A stretch of 64,000 nucleotides of DNA from Bradysia coprophila (Eukaryota; Arthropoda; Insecta; Diptera; Sciaridae): assembly GCF_014529535.1 (NCBI RefSeq), contig NW_023503313.1, forward strand, positions 310,001 to 374,000. Direction: 5' to 3'. The notes beneath the pieces were generated by a model that was not told the origin of the DNA, searched no databases, and saw only the letters and a program-made list of their open reading frames with translations. Positions within the stretch are counted from its first letter, which is position 1; each line of letters begins with the position of its first letter. Positions 23,562 through 35,500 of the stretch are shown here, piece after piece. The translations under genes and the position numbers were made by a program.

Positions 23562-24046
23562 ATGTCTCTTCAAGTGGTAAGTGATCAGTTTTGGACTTGC
23601 AGCCGGTTAAAGGTTAAATTTTTGACATTTTTCTCCACTTCAAACGTCTTACAGCAATTTGATCAAGCCGTTGAGGATGTGAAAAATCTTAAGGAAACAC
23701 CGGCAAACGATATTCTGTTGGAAATTTATGCTTTGTACAAACAAGCCACAGTCGGTGATTGCAATACACGTAAGACATTGAACAACCTTTGAATGAACTT
23801 TGATTTTTTTTTGTTCTTATCTGTACACAGTCTGTGAACGATAGCCATGTTAATTCTTGACCGCGGAAAACTTCTCATTTTTTTCTTACGTTCTTTCGCT
23901 CAGCTCAACCCGGCATGCTCGACTTCAAAGGCAAAGCAAAATGGGAATCATGGAAGCACAAGGCTGGTACTTCACAAGACAAGGCCAAACAAGACTATGT
24001 CAACAGAGTAAAATCATTAGTCGATTCCGTTGGTCTTAAGGAATAG
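23562..24046 (+). CDS. Acbp: Acyl-CoA-binding protein (ACBP/DBI family)
   Basis: Three exons: 23562-23576, 23655-23769, 23904-24046; 90 aa, all phases agree. ACBP is a cytosolic four-helix carrier that binds medium- and long-chain acyl-CoA esters and buffers the acyl-CoA pool. Family signatures are YALYKQATVGD at residues 30-40 and PGMLDFKGKAKWESW at 46-60. The ligand-contacting positions known in bovine ACBP correspond here to Tyr30, Tyr33, Lys34, Lys56 and Tyr75, all kept. Length matches the usual 86-90 aa. The first exon codes only five residues, with a consensus GTAAGT donor, and a splice-acceptor-like CCTTTCAG stands just upstream of the ATG. The 3' end faces that of Rabenosyn-5, 270 bp away. 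Confidence 0.95.
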
Positions 24047-24316
24047 ATGGAAATTTTACAGAATTTCATTGCCAAAGATATTATCGTCACGATTTTGCAT
24101 AATTTTCCATTTGGCATTGTGATGAGAGTCAATCGGATTTTCATTTGAATTTTTTTTTTCTTTTGCGGTGCATCAGTAATTTTGGTGTGGTTTAATAACA
24201 AAAATTGCAATATTGTAACAGTGTAGCCAGAGCATCTAGTGCTCTATAATCCATGAAGAATTTATTAAAAGTTAATTTTGCAACAAAAAAAATGCAAGTT
24301 TATCACTTGTGTCTCC
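24047..24316. other. Convergent 3' region of ACBP and Rabenosyn-5
   Basis: Both 3' UTRs must end in or cross these 270 bp. The best polyadenylation hexamers for the two genes overlap at 24261-24269. Confidence 0.6.
24261..24269. terminator. Overlapping bidirectional polyadenylation signal
   Basis: The nonamer TTTATTAAA reads ATTAAA on the plus strand (24264-24269) for ACBP and AATAAA on the minus strand (24266-24261) for Rabenosyn-5. It is about 220 bp after the ACBP stop and 51 bp after the Rabenosyn stop. No other AATAAA or ATTAAA for either gene was noted in the gap. Inference from position and motif. Confidence 0.5.
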
Positions 24317-26362
24317 TTACAGTTGCTGTCGGTTGTAAAACTCTTGTTGCAGTTCTCTAAGATTCAATTCCAATATAGCCACTTCCTCGAACCGTAACGC
24401 ATCTCTGGCCTGTTTGATGTATCCTTTGATAATGTTAATTTGTTCGATTAACGGATCGTTTGTTGTCATAGTACGAGTATCGGCTTGACGACCAGACCAA
24501 TTATCTATTAAAGTAACGGCCGACTAAACAAATAAGAAAATCGATAAGGTATCAGTAACAGTGAGCAGAGACGTAAGAGGCGGAACATTGAACATCGTCG
24601 GTCATCGGAACAATTGATTTCGTTTCTTATCTTTGCTAAGCTAAACTATGTTCATGAGGTGAATCAAATGACCTTTGAGCCGAACGAAATGACTTTAAGC
24701 GATTGAAAGTGTCTCACAACGGTCGTGAAGAAGGAATGTGCTACAAATCTTGGACAAAATTCAATATTTGCGGCACCCCTCGCATGAGGACGAATTTTGA
24801 TTGTTAGTCATTCGTCATTCGAGTAAAAAGAAAATTCATTCTGCTTAGTCGAACCGTAGGTCAACTTTAACATTGACCTCCAAGACAATTCAATGATTTC
24901 ATATTCCTGTTAGAAGAAAAGTCGGAAAATAACTCACTCCAGACGCAGCTTTCCCTTTACTAATTGCACCTCCAATATCCCGACCATCACGTATATTACC
25001 GGCACCATCTGCACGTTCCATGGCCTGCATGGCCAGACGTCGTTCCATTTCGATTTTCTGTTCTGTTTCCATTTTCCTTTTGCGTTGCAATTCTTTGATT
25101 TCAGCCTCTTGCGGCAAGGCTTCCAGAGCCAACATCTCATCCTTAATGTATTTGATACAAGCCAATCGTATGGATTTTTTCAGACTTTCTTCACGACTTC
25201 CATGTGCGTAGTCTAAACTCAGTACAGCTTTGCTAAATGCGTCAATTTTCTCGGCCACCAATCCGATTTTACCGCGCAAAGCACTAGCATCAGCTAATGT
25301 AAATATCGAATCGCCATCGTACAGACTCGTTATCATTTTCGAGTACATCACTAGATCGGGACCAATGTCTTTCTTTAATTGAACGATTTTCTCATAATAC
25401 ACGGAAATGGCCGGCCGATACAATTGGCTGTCTTGCATGTCTTTTCGATTTTCCAATAAGCTTAAGCAATGCTCGCATATCCGCAACGAGTCATCATCAT
25501 GGAATTCATACTGATCGGTTGGCGTGGACACCGTAGGATTCACTAAACCAACTATGGGAATAAAAGAGTATATTAGCACCAGGGCGGCTGAAGTGTCTTG
25601 TTCAACTTACAGGCATCTTTGATGGCTAAATATCGAGAGCAGTCGTGGCACATAATTGACCCACACAGTCTGCAATGGTGCTGTCTTCTCGTTATATTGA
25701 ATTTTTTAGCGCAATTCGGACACAATTTTACAGATGTACCATCTAGCCACGGAACTAGCTGTAACAATTATTTTGGTCATCTCTAAATCAGAAATTCTAG
25801 TCGAGGAACAGAATGAAAGCCTTCGCTAGTAGTACCGTTTGCTCGTGTATTTTCTGTTGCATAGCATCGCTGGGTCGATCGGTTAGTAGCTTGTGAAGTC
25901 GAATGATTAATTTATTTGTTTCGGTTGCATAACGCTCCAAGCGGACCATACTAAACCGATAGACAGTCAATGTTTACCAAGTGCACAAAATGAACAAAGC
26001 AACATGTCTTACCGAATTGATTTAAAGTATGAGAAATGACTCAAGTCCGTGCCGACCTCCTGTATGCGGGTCGAACGATAGATGGGCGTGAATTTCTGTT
26101 GTTGTTGTGGAAACGTTGATTTAATTGTATTGTCAATCGTTTGACCAATATCAATGGACTCATCGAATCGGCGGATCTTTTTCGTCGCAGTGAGAAAAAT
26201 GTCTTTGAACGACTTCAACAGATCCTGATCCTCGGAATGGCTATTTTCAACATGGGTTGTGAGTAGGTCCGGTGTTTTTAAATCGACTTTACATATTGGA
26301 CAGAGGAAACCTTCCAGAATCTGTTCACCAGAGTCTACCTCTAACAGATTTTGATTAGACAT
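24317..26362 (-). CDS. Rbsn-5: Rabenosyn-5, FYVE-domain Rab effector of early endosomes
   Basis: Five exons: 26362-26013, 25950-25836, 25758-25611, 25551-24938, 24523-24317; 477 aa with matching phases. Rabenosyn-5 binds PI3P and Rab GTPases and, with the SM protein Vps45, drives endosome fusion and recycling. An N-terminal C2H2 finger lies at residues 21-42 (C-x2-C-x12-H-x4-H). The FYVE finger starts at about 156 with CPNC (168-171), the PI3P-binding RRQHHCRLCG (179-188) and a last pair RICEHC. Then come helical and coiled segments rich in Glu/Lys, and a C-terminal Rab-binding hairpin ending EFYNRQQL. Exon 2 uses the unusual donor GTACTA, chosen because it restores the EQT-LVPW junction. No NPF motif is visible, unlike the five in the human protein. 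Confidence 0.93.
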
Positions 26363-27420
26363 TGTCCGATCAGCGCAATTCTTTTTTTAAATGCCAACAC
26401 CAAAGGACATAGTTAAAATGAAAACAAAGTCAGTACAAAAACTACTTGTCTGTGTGACGTCTCTATGACAAACAATTTCATTTATGTTGTAGACGTTTCA
26501 ACACACATCCATGTCTCCACTCTACAAATATATGTAAATCGAATGACGTTTATGACGTTTACTGAATATTGAGGGTAATTTTGAATTTATGCAGCGCACT
26601 TTAGGCATGAGAAACATCAACTTTAAGTCCTGGTTTCCACTTACGAAAAAAGCAATTCGTTTTCTCTCCGTTTGAATCACTTTTGACAATAGAAAAGAGA
26701 CATTTATCTAAATGGAGGCAAAACGCAGTGTCTTTTTGTAATTGGGAATCAAGCCAAACTCAAGATACGTTCTCTATTGTATAGGTGCGGAAGTAGAAAA
26801 ATCAGTTGAAGTACACTGCTTGATTAAGTTCAGTAAATCAAAGCACCCATCTTATCCCACAATGATTGCCAATTTACACGACCAAAATCTGTATGTAAAA
26901 AGCTTTTGCGACTCTGCTACAAGTGAAATTCAACAATTTGCCTTAAAGTCAACTTCGCCACTAGGAGTTTCTGCACTAGGTGACTAAGTGATGGAAGAAA
27001 GTGTTTGTGGAGTTACAAACACTAATTTTCCCTTGACAAGTCAATAAGCAATCAGAACTCAGGATAGTAAATCAGGGCAAATGCCCATAATTCATGGCTG
27101 TCAATGTTAATGAAAGAAGAAATTGGGTAGCTCAAATATAGAAAACGATCCAGCTTAGTTCATCACTTTTTCGAATGTTTAACAAAACATACTTTTGCTG
27201 CAGCAAAACCTGCACAGGTTTTTTCATTGATACTTCGGCTGTTGAATTATCCTTGAATTCACGTCAAGTTTAGCTATTCTCATTGACGTGATGATAAATC
27301 GATTTTGCTTACGAATTACACAAAAAGAAACGAAACGATTCTCTACTTCATTGTAACCAGCGACAGTTTAATCGTCGACATTTCTTTTTTCAATAATTAG
27401 CTGAGTTATAATTTATATCA
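26363..27420. other. Intergenic region between Rabenosyn-5 and the C6orf136-like gene
   Basis: It should hold the Rabenosyn promoter and the 3' UTR of the next gene. TTTAAT at 27367-27372 is ATTAAA on the minus strand, about 50 bp past the upstream gene's stop. An 81-codon plus-strand frame (26742-26987) has no recognisable similarity. Confidence 0.5.
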
Positions 27421-30028
27421 CTAAAACATAAATTGCGATAGATCACTTGTCGTCAGGCCCACAAACAATGCCAATTTCGGGGCAATCAATGTCCCTTTTG
27501 TAATGGTATCTAACTCACGATTCTGATCGGGGATCACCTAAAATCGATAATGCATTCAATGATTAGAGTAAAATCGGTGGAAATATTGAAGTTAAACTGA
27601 ACCTTATCGATGACATGTTTGAAAACCAGTCCATCCTCACCGACATACATCGTTGAAAATCCGTCGTACCAACTGTGAAGTAAAAGAAATATTTTTAAGT
27701 GCTAAATGGAACGGGAGTAGATGTGGAACAACACAGGTATGGAAGAATTATAGTCAAATAATAGACAACTGTCGGTCCGTATAGGCATCGCATTGTACAG
27801 ACAAGACGTTTTCTCCATTATTTTGACCTCACAAATAGCATGACGAGTGTCACGTGAACACTTTCGTGTACCTCATCTCGAAATGGCGTCGCGTCATTTC
27901 TGTACGATACCGTGTTCGTATAACACATTAACTTACGTCTCTTCTTGTTCACGAATTTTTTTGAATTCCCACAATTTGAATTTCCAGAATTGTAACATAA
28001 TCTGAAACGAATTTGGGTTGGTCAAACGATTCACTATGCCAAAACGAAACAAAACGAAAATCTCAAACCTTTAGCCCCGATATGCCTCTCACGCTCCACC
28101 GAATTTTTATGGTGTCATCTTCCGGATGCATGGTCATTTTCAGTACGTCGAATTTAACGTATCCATACTTTATATGTCCTACAGTACGAAGTAGTGCCAC
28201 TTGTTTCACAAAATGGTATAGACCGCTGGAAAAACACAAGGATTTTAGTGTGAGCAAGCGTTCTGCGATGAATGAACAATCGGAATACTTACACTGTTCT
28301 GGTCCCTCTAATGTTGTTCTCAACCACCAAATTTGTATGGAAAATGGAATAGTCAAGTGGTTTGACGAAAAGATTGGGTAACGTGCTACTCAACACATTA
28401 AACACAATCTGCAGCTGTTCATTGCCCTTCTGTTTCTTGTCATTTGAATTGGTGGTCTGGAAGTTACGAAAAGTTTTTTTGCTATTGATTTGCAATACAG
28501 TTCGTGAAAATTGTCTTTCTTACGCCAACGAGCGAGTCAATTACACACTAAGCTTTACCACAAAATCTAGGCAGTGTAAAGAAACGATAGCCAAATGTTT
28601 GTACCCTTCTTAGATGCCTGTTTCACTTGGAAACAATGTACCCCACCCCATTCAACGATTTCGACTGATAAAATCTTCATCTACCAACTCATGTCTAGGG
28701 GATGCCTAAGCTTCCGAAGACGAATGGTAGTGATGATATAGCACAAAAGTCAGTGGGATCCTTCTGTAAGTGTCTCTACAATCAATTCCGCAAAGACCTT
28801 ACATTACCATCAGAAAAACTGACCATTTTTGAATTGGAAGGTTAATACAATGTTTACTAAGAACAAGACTCCTGCTTTCACCCATTTTTCGCGCATATCA
28901 ACTTGTTAGACTCACAGATGTCTATTAGGGTTTCTTGTAGCTTTGAATATGAAATTTAATTAAGAAAAGACCACTTATTACATTGTGCGACCTATAGTTT
29001 CGGAAGTTAATTCATCATAATATACAATTTCGTTTAATTACTTTTAGTCATTTCATCAAATTTCTTCAAATTTCATAGATTTTTCCACACAAAAAATCAC
29101 ATAAATGAGAACGTGTTTTCAGCGTAATGATGATGTGATGGGACACAGATCTATTTGTCAGGAAAACAATGGTTTATTTGAATCAAGGGGAAAGTGAAGG
29201 GTCCTTCATTTGCGGGGTGAAAGTAGCAGTTTTCGCCCCATGACATGTTATAGTTATTTTCATGTCTTGGGACAAAATTACACAATTTTTCTCGTAATTT
29301 GGTTATTCGGCACGCTTCTGTTTTAGACGGTAGATCTTAGCCACTTTCGCTTTCGCGAAATTTCCTAAAATCTCAGTCTAAAACAGATACGTAAGTAACT
29401 ATTGTACAACGAGGCAAAAAATAGAAATTGGATGTCGAGGCTGCTTTTTGTAGCCAGAGCGTAGCGAGATAAACGATGTCTCAGCGGAGGGAAGGAAATG
29501 ACTATTTTCTCGCCGCCGTATGAAAAAAAATCATTTAATGACTAAACTCACCGTTGGATCATTAAATGTTGTCGATTTTAAATTGACGCCAGAGCAAAAG
29601 TAATTTCTGTCCACTCGGGCATTCCGTACTGCTGGCAAATAAATGTTCGGCATACATTCCTTTCTTTTGATTCTCTGAACATAGCCCGATTCGGTTGTAT
29701 CTCTTTTGCCGGTTGTCGATTTCACCTTGAAAATTGTTTTTGAATTATGTTCATATCATATACTAATACATCTATACATGCATGTGGACATATAATTATA
29801 TATATGCAAAGAGGTTATGTTTACGATAAAGCCAAAACAAAATTTAAATTATGTAATAGCCAGCGCGATTGATGATAAAAAAAATTAATTCATAAGCTTA
29901 AGTCGGTCAATTTTACTTACATCAAGTAAATGTAGCACCGGTTTATTATTGTTTATTTCATTGGTAAATCTCGTAGCTGCTCCGTACGGGCCAAGTCTCA
30001 TTGACAATGAACGCAAGCCGATTGCCAT
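27421..30028 (-). CDS. C6orf136: C6orf136-like DUF2358 protein, probably mitochondrial
   Basis: Seven exons: 30028-29921, 29725-29552, 28456-28293, 28225-28069, 28001-27937, 27672-27603, 27537-27421; 284 aa, phases consistent throughout. The N-terminus ([20 protein letters not shown]) is basic and hydroxylated with no acid, like a mitochondrial presequence. Residues ~110-265 match the DUF2358 family, with landmarks [46 protein letters not shown] and a terminal [10 protein letters not shown]. This family has an NTF2-like (SnoaL-like) fold and no established biochemical role; the human member is C6orf136. Residues 37-94 are a basic linker. The gene is in tandem with Rabenosyn-5 on the same strand and diverges from Stim. 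Identity rests on remembered family similarity. Confidence 0.85.
29317..29386. repeat. Short imperfect palindrome in intron 2 of the C6orf136-like gene
   Basis: The ends TCTGTTTTAGAC and GTCTAAAACAGA are perfect inverted repeats, and the interior (TTTCGCTTTCGCGAAA) is also self-complementary. It could be a very small MITE; no target duplication is evident. Confidence 0.6.
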
Positions 30029-32202
30029 TATATTATGATGTTTCTGTCAAACGTTATTATTCGAATCGAAACAAGTAGCTCGACTATTTTAACTTTTATC
30101 ACTTTCGTGTGCAACTTATTTCATCACAATCGGTCTATCGAGCACACATTATTTTGGTTTCTTGTCTTTTTTTTATTATTTTCACGTCGAATTTGACGTT
30201 TTCGAGAACAGCTGTTCGGAGTAAGACAGATGGCGCATACAATCGATATCACGAATCAGAAGGGAATTATATGGAATAGCCAACGTATAGAACAATGCTT
30301 TGACACGAAATTACTAACAAATTGATTAATAATGAGACTGAGAAATCAAAATTGATTTGAAATGGTTGAAAATTCTTATAAAATAATATTTCAATAATCA
30401 CGGTCGTTTGAATTCGTTTTCGAAAAACATATGATTATAAACGCTGCCAACATCAGAATGAAAAACATTTCAAGTGTTTATGTTCAGTAAGGTTCGCCCA
30501 ATATTCGCCTCGAACTCACTGCACAATTTGCTACTACTGTTTAACGAATTGATGAAAATGAAAATTGTTAAGGGAATACCATTGATTGTTAAATGATAAG
30601 ATGCTGGAGCAGCTGGAGTGACAGGGTGGTACATTGTGCGCACAATGTTAGATCTACCCACAATTTCAAAAGGATATTTAAATACAGTTATGTTGTATGA
30701 TGCTGTCAATGAAGCGAAATCTAGATTTATCACTCGAGCTTGATATTAACGAGTAGAACCTCAATTTTTTCCACGAAGTACAGGTTATGCAATTGCAGGA
30801 TGTATAAATTAAATGCACTCAATGTGTACAAATCATGAACCTCTTGACTGTTGAATGTCATGTCACTCCTTTCGGAGACAAGCACCTCGGCCGCGGTTGT
30901 GCCTGTTGTGCTTACCCAAAATTTCTAAATCACAGTCTCGCTAGCATTCAGGAATTTGAGAATGTGCCTTGGGAGGTCGCTCCAGCTGTAGTGACAACGA
31001 CAGACTTATCATAAAGCTTATCAGATGTAACTCCATGACTTCAAACGATTTTTAGCCATCGTTGGTTTGGTTAATATTTTACTTTCACTGCGGCCGATAG
31101 TTATTGGCTTGATTTTAGACCATTTTAGACATAGAGTTACGTAGAGATGGCATGGTGGCGCTGTCATTTTTAAACATGCGGCTGGGTGTCCATCTAATTT
31201 TTGAGTGACGATTAGCATCAGCGCCACCATGCCACCTCTCGAGTGTAACTCTATGATTTTAGACGCAGAGATCTCTATTAATATTAACAATGATTGTCCT
31301 ATAACATATCGTTCTATTCTGCCAGAATTTCAGTGTTCATCCGTGCTTGTTAAGTATTCGGTAAAAAGAGTCATCCATTTCTTAACCATGTGTCTCTTGA
31401 TGTTCGATTAATATAAGCGAACTAATAAATTAAAATCACCACCGAAGGATGCCAAAGCATTTAAAAAAAACATCATCGCCTCATGCAACACTACACGGCA
31501 AAACACTTGTCATGACTCGCCGCGATAGTGTCTGTCTTTCTCTGTATCTGTCTCTCTCAATTCGAATATTTTCGAAGTCTAACACGTCTGTCATATTATT
31601 AATATTAGCAATAAAAAAAGTTAAAAGATGTGTGCAGTCGTCGCTATTCGCGCAATAAAATTAATTTACAAATAATGAGCAATAGCAACCTTGATTCCTT
31701 CGTAATATAAGTTAAATTCTTATTTTTTTTTCGTTACGTTTTACGTTTATTGGTTTCTTTTGGTTTATGAATTTTTTTTTTTAAATCTTTGATTTTGTAC
31801 GTCGTCCTCGAACCAGAGAAACGTCGCGAAAAAGAATTTACGGCAAAGAAAAAAAATTATTTGTTGATGCAAATGGCCTAAAAAAGAGTTAGATTATTTT
31901 GTTTAGCGTACTTAATTAGCACAATTTTTTTTATTAATTTCATTTCGGTGGTTAGTAATGAAAAGTGCGCCGAAGTATTTCAATTCGAGTTTGAAACGTG
32001 TGTGCAAATTTTTGTAGTGAGCTTCCTTGATTTTTTTTTGTATTCTTCGTTATTTGTGTGTAATAATAATAAAATAAGTGGTTATATGATCCGAAACGGC
32101 TGGTTGATTAATTAGCTGAAAATATCTAAATTTAGTGCAAATTTGTCTATTTTTGGTGTTTGAGAGTAAACCAATTAGACGAGAAAAAGAGGAAATATAA
32201 TA
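30029..32202. other. Divergent region between the C6orf136-like gene and Stim
   Basis: It must hold the promoters of both genes and the Stim 5' leader. An in-frame TAG at 32176-32178 precedes the Stim ATG, supporting that start. A 126-bp MITE lies at 31130-31255. The last 500 bp are rich in T and A runs. No core promoter could be assigned with confidence. Confidence 0.5.
31130..31255. mobile_element. hAT-like MITE with 8-bp target duplication
   Basis: Both ends are CATAGAGTTAC in inverted orientation, followed after a short gap by a second matched block TGGCATGGTGGCGCTG. Flanks at 31122-31129 and 31256-31263 are identical (ATTTTAGA). An 8-bp duplication and short inverted termini are typical of hAT-superfamily elements. 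126 bp, no coding capacity, about 1 kb upstream of the Stim start codon. Confidence 0.88.
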
Positions 32203-32518
32203 ATGCCTTGTCCTTTACTACAACAAAGTGCACTATTTTGTTGCATATGTGTGTTTGCAACGGTGATAGTAGTTTTAACGCACGGAACACAAGGACATGA
32301 CAGTATCCAAAGACCATCAATCCAACCACATCATCAACAGCAGCAGCAGCAGCAACAACAACAAAATCTCCACCAACAACATGCGAACTCTGCACATCAG
32401 TCACATGCATCGCATAACAATCATCATCACGGAGGCAGCGGTGGACACAATGTTGAATCTCGTAGTTCATATGCAATGCTGAGTCAGGCAATGTCACAGG
32501 CCGTTAGCCATGAATTTA
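32203..32518 (+). CDS. Stim: Stim exon 1: signal peptide and Gln/His-rich luminal segment
   Basis: Codes residues 1-105 plus one base, ending at the donor GTGAGT. Residues ~10-27 form the hydrophobic core of a signal peptide. Residues 43-80 are rich in Gln and His, with a run of ten Gln (45-54) encoded by mixed CAG and CAA codons, then His/Asn/Ser clusters. Vertebrate STIM1 has no comparable insert before its EF-hand. Mixed codons make the run less prone to slippage than a pure CAG tract. Confidence 0.92.
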
Positions 32519-35500
32519 GTGAGTTACATTTTTTTATGATTTGCGTTGTTGTTGTTTTTTTCTTTGTTGTTGTTACTCTCTCGCTGATTACAGGTAGAGA
32601 ACACATTATTTATTAGTGTCAACACAATTGTGTACTAGTTACATTATATTTTGTTATTGAATTTGTTTTAGTGACTCACATTCAGCAATATAACATTCGC
32701 ATTGTTTGATGGATATTTTGAACATGTGGCGATTGTGTTTTAATTGAATTCTAGGAAATTTTTCGGGGAGCCAATTTAATTGCATAGCATGACGGCTGTC
32801 CGATTGTATAATTTTTCGCTTTCGTATAATCGGCTTTGATGACACAGTAATTCTATAAACGGAAGAAGGGGACAATCGCTCAGGAAACAGTCTTTAGTCG
32901 TTAGGAGGTCTTGGGTTTATATTGGAACAGAAAAGAGTCAGTGTAAATGGTGTGAATGTTTGTTTCGTTGTCTTAACTGTTTCAAAGTTGTATTCTATCT
33001 GTTCTATGCTCAATAGAGCGCGTAACACGTCAAATTCATACGAATTTAGTTCAATCGGCTCGTAAAAAGCTCCTGACCTTATTGGGGATTTGACCTTACA
33101 CGTTCATTTCCGTGCCGCTGATATGTCCAACGGAAAGCTGAGATGTCGATTACCAAAGTTTATCTATTTTATAGATCTCCGGAGGATAATTTAGATAATT
33201 TTTCCAGTCCTGCATTTGTCCTGTTCCCTGTCCCGCGTCGATAATCTCTCTGCTCTATCAGACCTCTTTGGGATGTTCGCTTTTATGAATAAAGTTTCAT
33301 CTTGTGATGTAGCGTAGGAACAGAATATTTTTCGGCAGCAATTCGTCACTACTCCAACAAAATCTTAAAACGTACAATCGACCAGTTTGAATGTCTGAGA
33401 TATTCCAAATAGCACTTTCAGTTGCAAGCAAACCTTCTCCATCTTATGAAAAGGAAAACCGAAATCCGGCAATGCCACCTTCTAAAACTCATTTAACATA
33501 TACACCAAATTGAGTACTGGCACTGACATATGTTTACATTTACGGTACCTTTAAGAGTATAGTTCGTAGTTCCCATAAACTGTATTCACCGATAAACATC
33601 ACAATAAATGTAGTAGATACTAAATCATCGCCGATCTCGTTGTTTTCGGAACGCTCACTACATTAATTTTACAAGAGTGTATTCGTAGAGACGTTGGGAC
33701 AGGTGAAAAGTACAAACGTGAAAATTGAATGTGTCAATGTGTCATTTTCCGTACTGAATACGATAATCATCTGAAGTTCATCTTCTTCACTTGAATATAT
33801 TAATGTATTCACTCAAAACTAATTGATGTTCGTAAATCCGTTTAATTACGAATTTTAATCGTTCGTTTTAATTAGTCGTGTAGAATATTTTATGCCGCAC
33901 TGACACATGCATAGTCGAACGGGAAATCATTTCAATAATTTTTATTGTCACCGGACCGTGAACTTCAGTTTCTGCACCATTCCAGTTGCAAAGCAAATGT
34001 CGCCCACCTGTTACATTCCTCCCTAAATCTGCTAGATCGTAAATGAGAATGACCGATGGGACAGAAGAGAATCACGTAACTGGAAACTTTTCAATTTGTC
34101 AATCGATAAATTCCATAGTAGGTTGGTTTGTTCAACAACTGAGGACAATGTATAACGAATCGGTGGTTAACAAGTTTGATGATGTGAGCGAAATAATGTT
34201 TTGCCCCGGAACAGGGCCTATTTTAGAGAATTTCAATTCTGAAAATTCGGAAAAATAAAAAAAAAAATCTGAAAAAAGTTGCAGAATTTTTTGTGAAGTT
34301 TCGCAGAATTTTTCTGAATTTGTCAGAACTAAAATCCTCTAAAATAAGCCCTGCTCCGGAATGTATATACGAGAAAAGGGTGAACAATTGTTGTCAGTTG
34401 ACAATATTCACATAATATGGAAAACTACTGTAGCGATTCATGCGAAAGAATTTCTTTCAAAAATCTATTTTTACAACGGGAAGTTTTCTTGATATTCAAC
34501 CCGGATGAGGCAGTAGGTAGTTTGTTTTTGTTTTTTTTTTTTCATTCAGTCACCCTTTGGATTAGCTAATTCCATGCAGTAGTAAAGTAAACTAGACACG
34601 AGCGCTTGATTTGACTAGGGACCTGAATGATCCAGTCGCCTGATTTTTCAGTCAGTGTTCGTTTGACTTCATTTTCATGCAGTGTAATAGGTCCCTTATT
34701 TGACGTTTCAAAAGAAAACCGATTCTGCCTGGTTTATTTAACTCTGCCGTGTTAATTCCCATTTACTGTGCGTAAAATTTCAAACTTATTTTCGTTAACT
34801 GAAGACAGGTTCGAACATTGTCGAATTTCAAATTTGGAATTGCTTCCGGCGTTTTGAATACATATTTCGAAATTAAAGGTACAACAAATAGAAAAAATCC
34901 ATATTCTAATACATCGTGTGACAATTACGTTTGCCAAAAAAATAGTCAGTGCAGCTGTTTAAACAATTATTATTCTTTAATAATTCGTCGATTTGTAGCT
35001 TGGTCGAACTGATGTACTGAGGTGAAATGAACAAATGAGTTACATGCATCCTATTGCTCACAATATGAATCATAAGGTCAAATCGATGTCATTGAATTGT
35101 GAATTTCGCATTCATTCGAGACAGAGCATTTGTTTGCTGGAGAATGTGAATGTGATCCGGTTTAGGGTGAGGATTTGATTGAAATGTTAGATTCTTAACA
35201 ACGCACAAAGGATGTCCGCACGAAGCCGGATAGTAAACAATTGCGGATGTGGAGGTGGGAAGTCCAAAATGTCTGATACCATTACCGATAATATTGTGGA
35301 TGTCCTTTACAGCTTACCATATCCAGATGACTGTATTCATCAATGCAATTTACTCAAAATACATTCATTCTCATTTGTGCCGGAATAGGTCTGAATAACA
35401 CGGCTAATTTTAGGCTGGTATTCGACTGTGTTTTTATAAACTAATTAACATCAACAATGCTTTCTATTTAATCAACCGGTAAGCAACATAAAATTTTGAA

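Noticed and set aside
25020..25786. Plus-strand frames opposite Rabenosyn-5 (25020-25211, 25598-25786)
   Set aside because: Antisense shadows of the Rabenosyn exons, whose minus-strand reading has clear FYVE and coiled-coil signatures.
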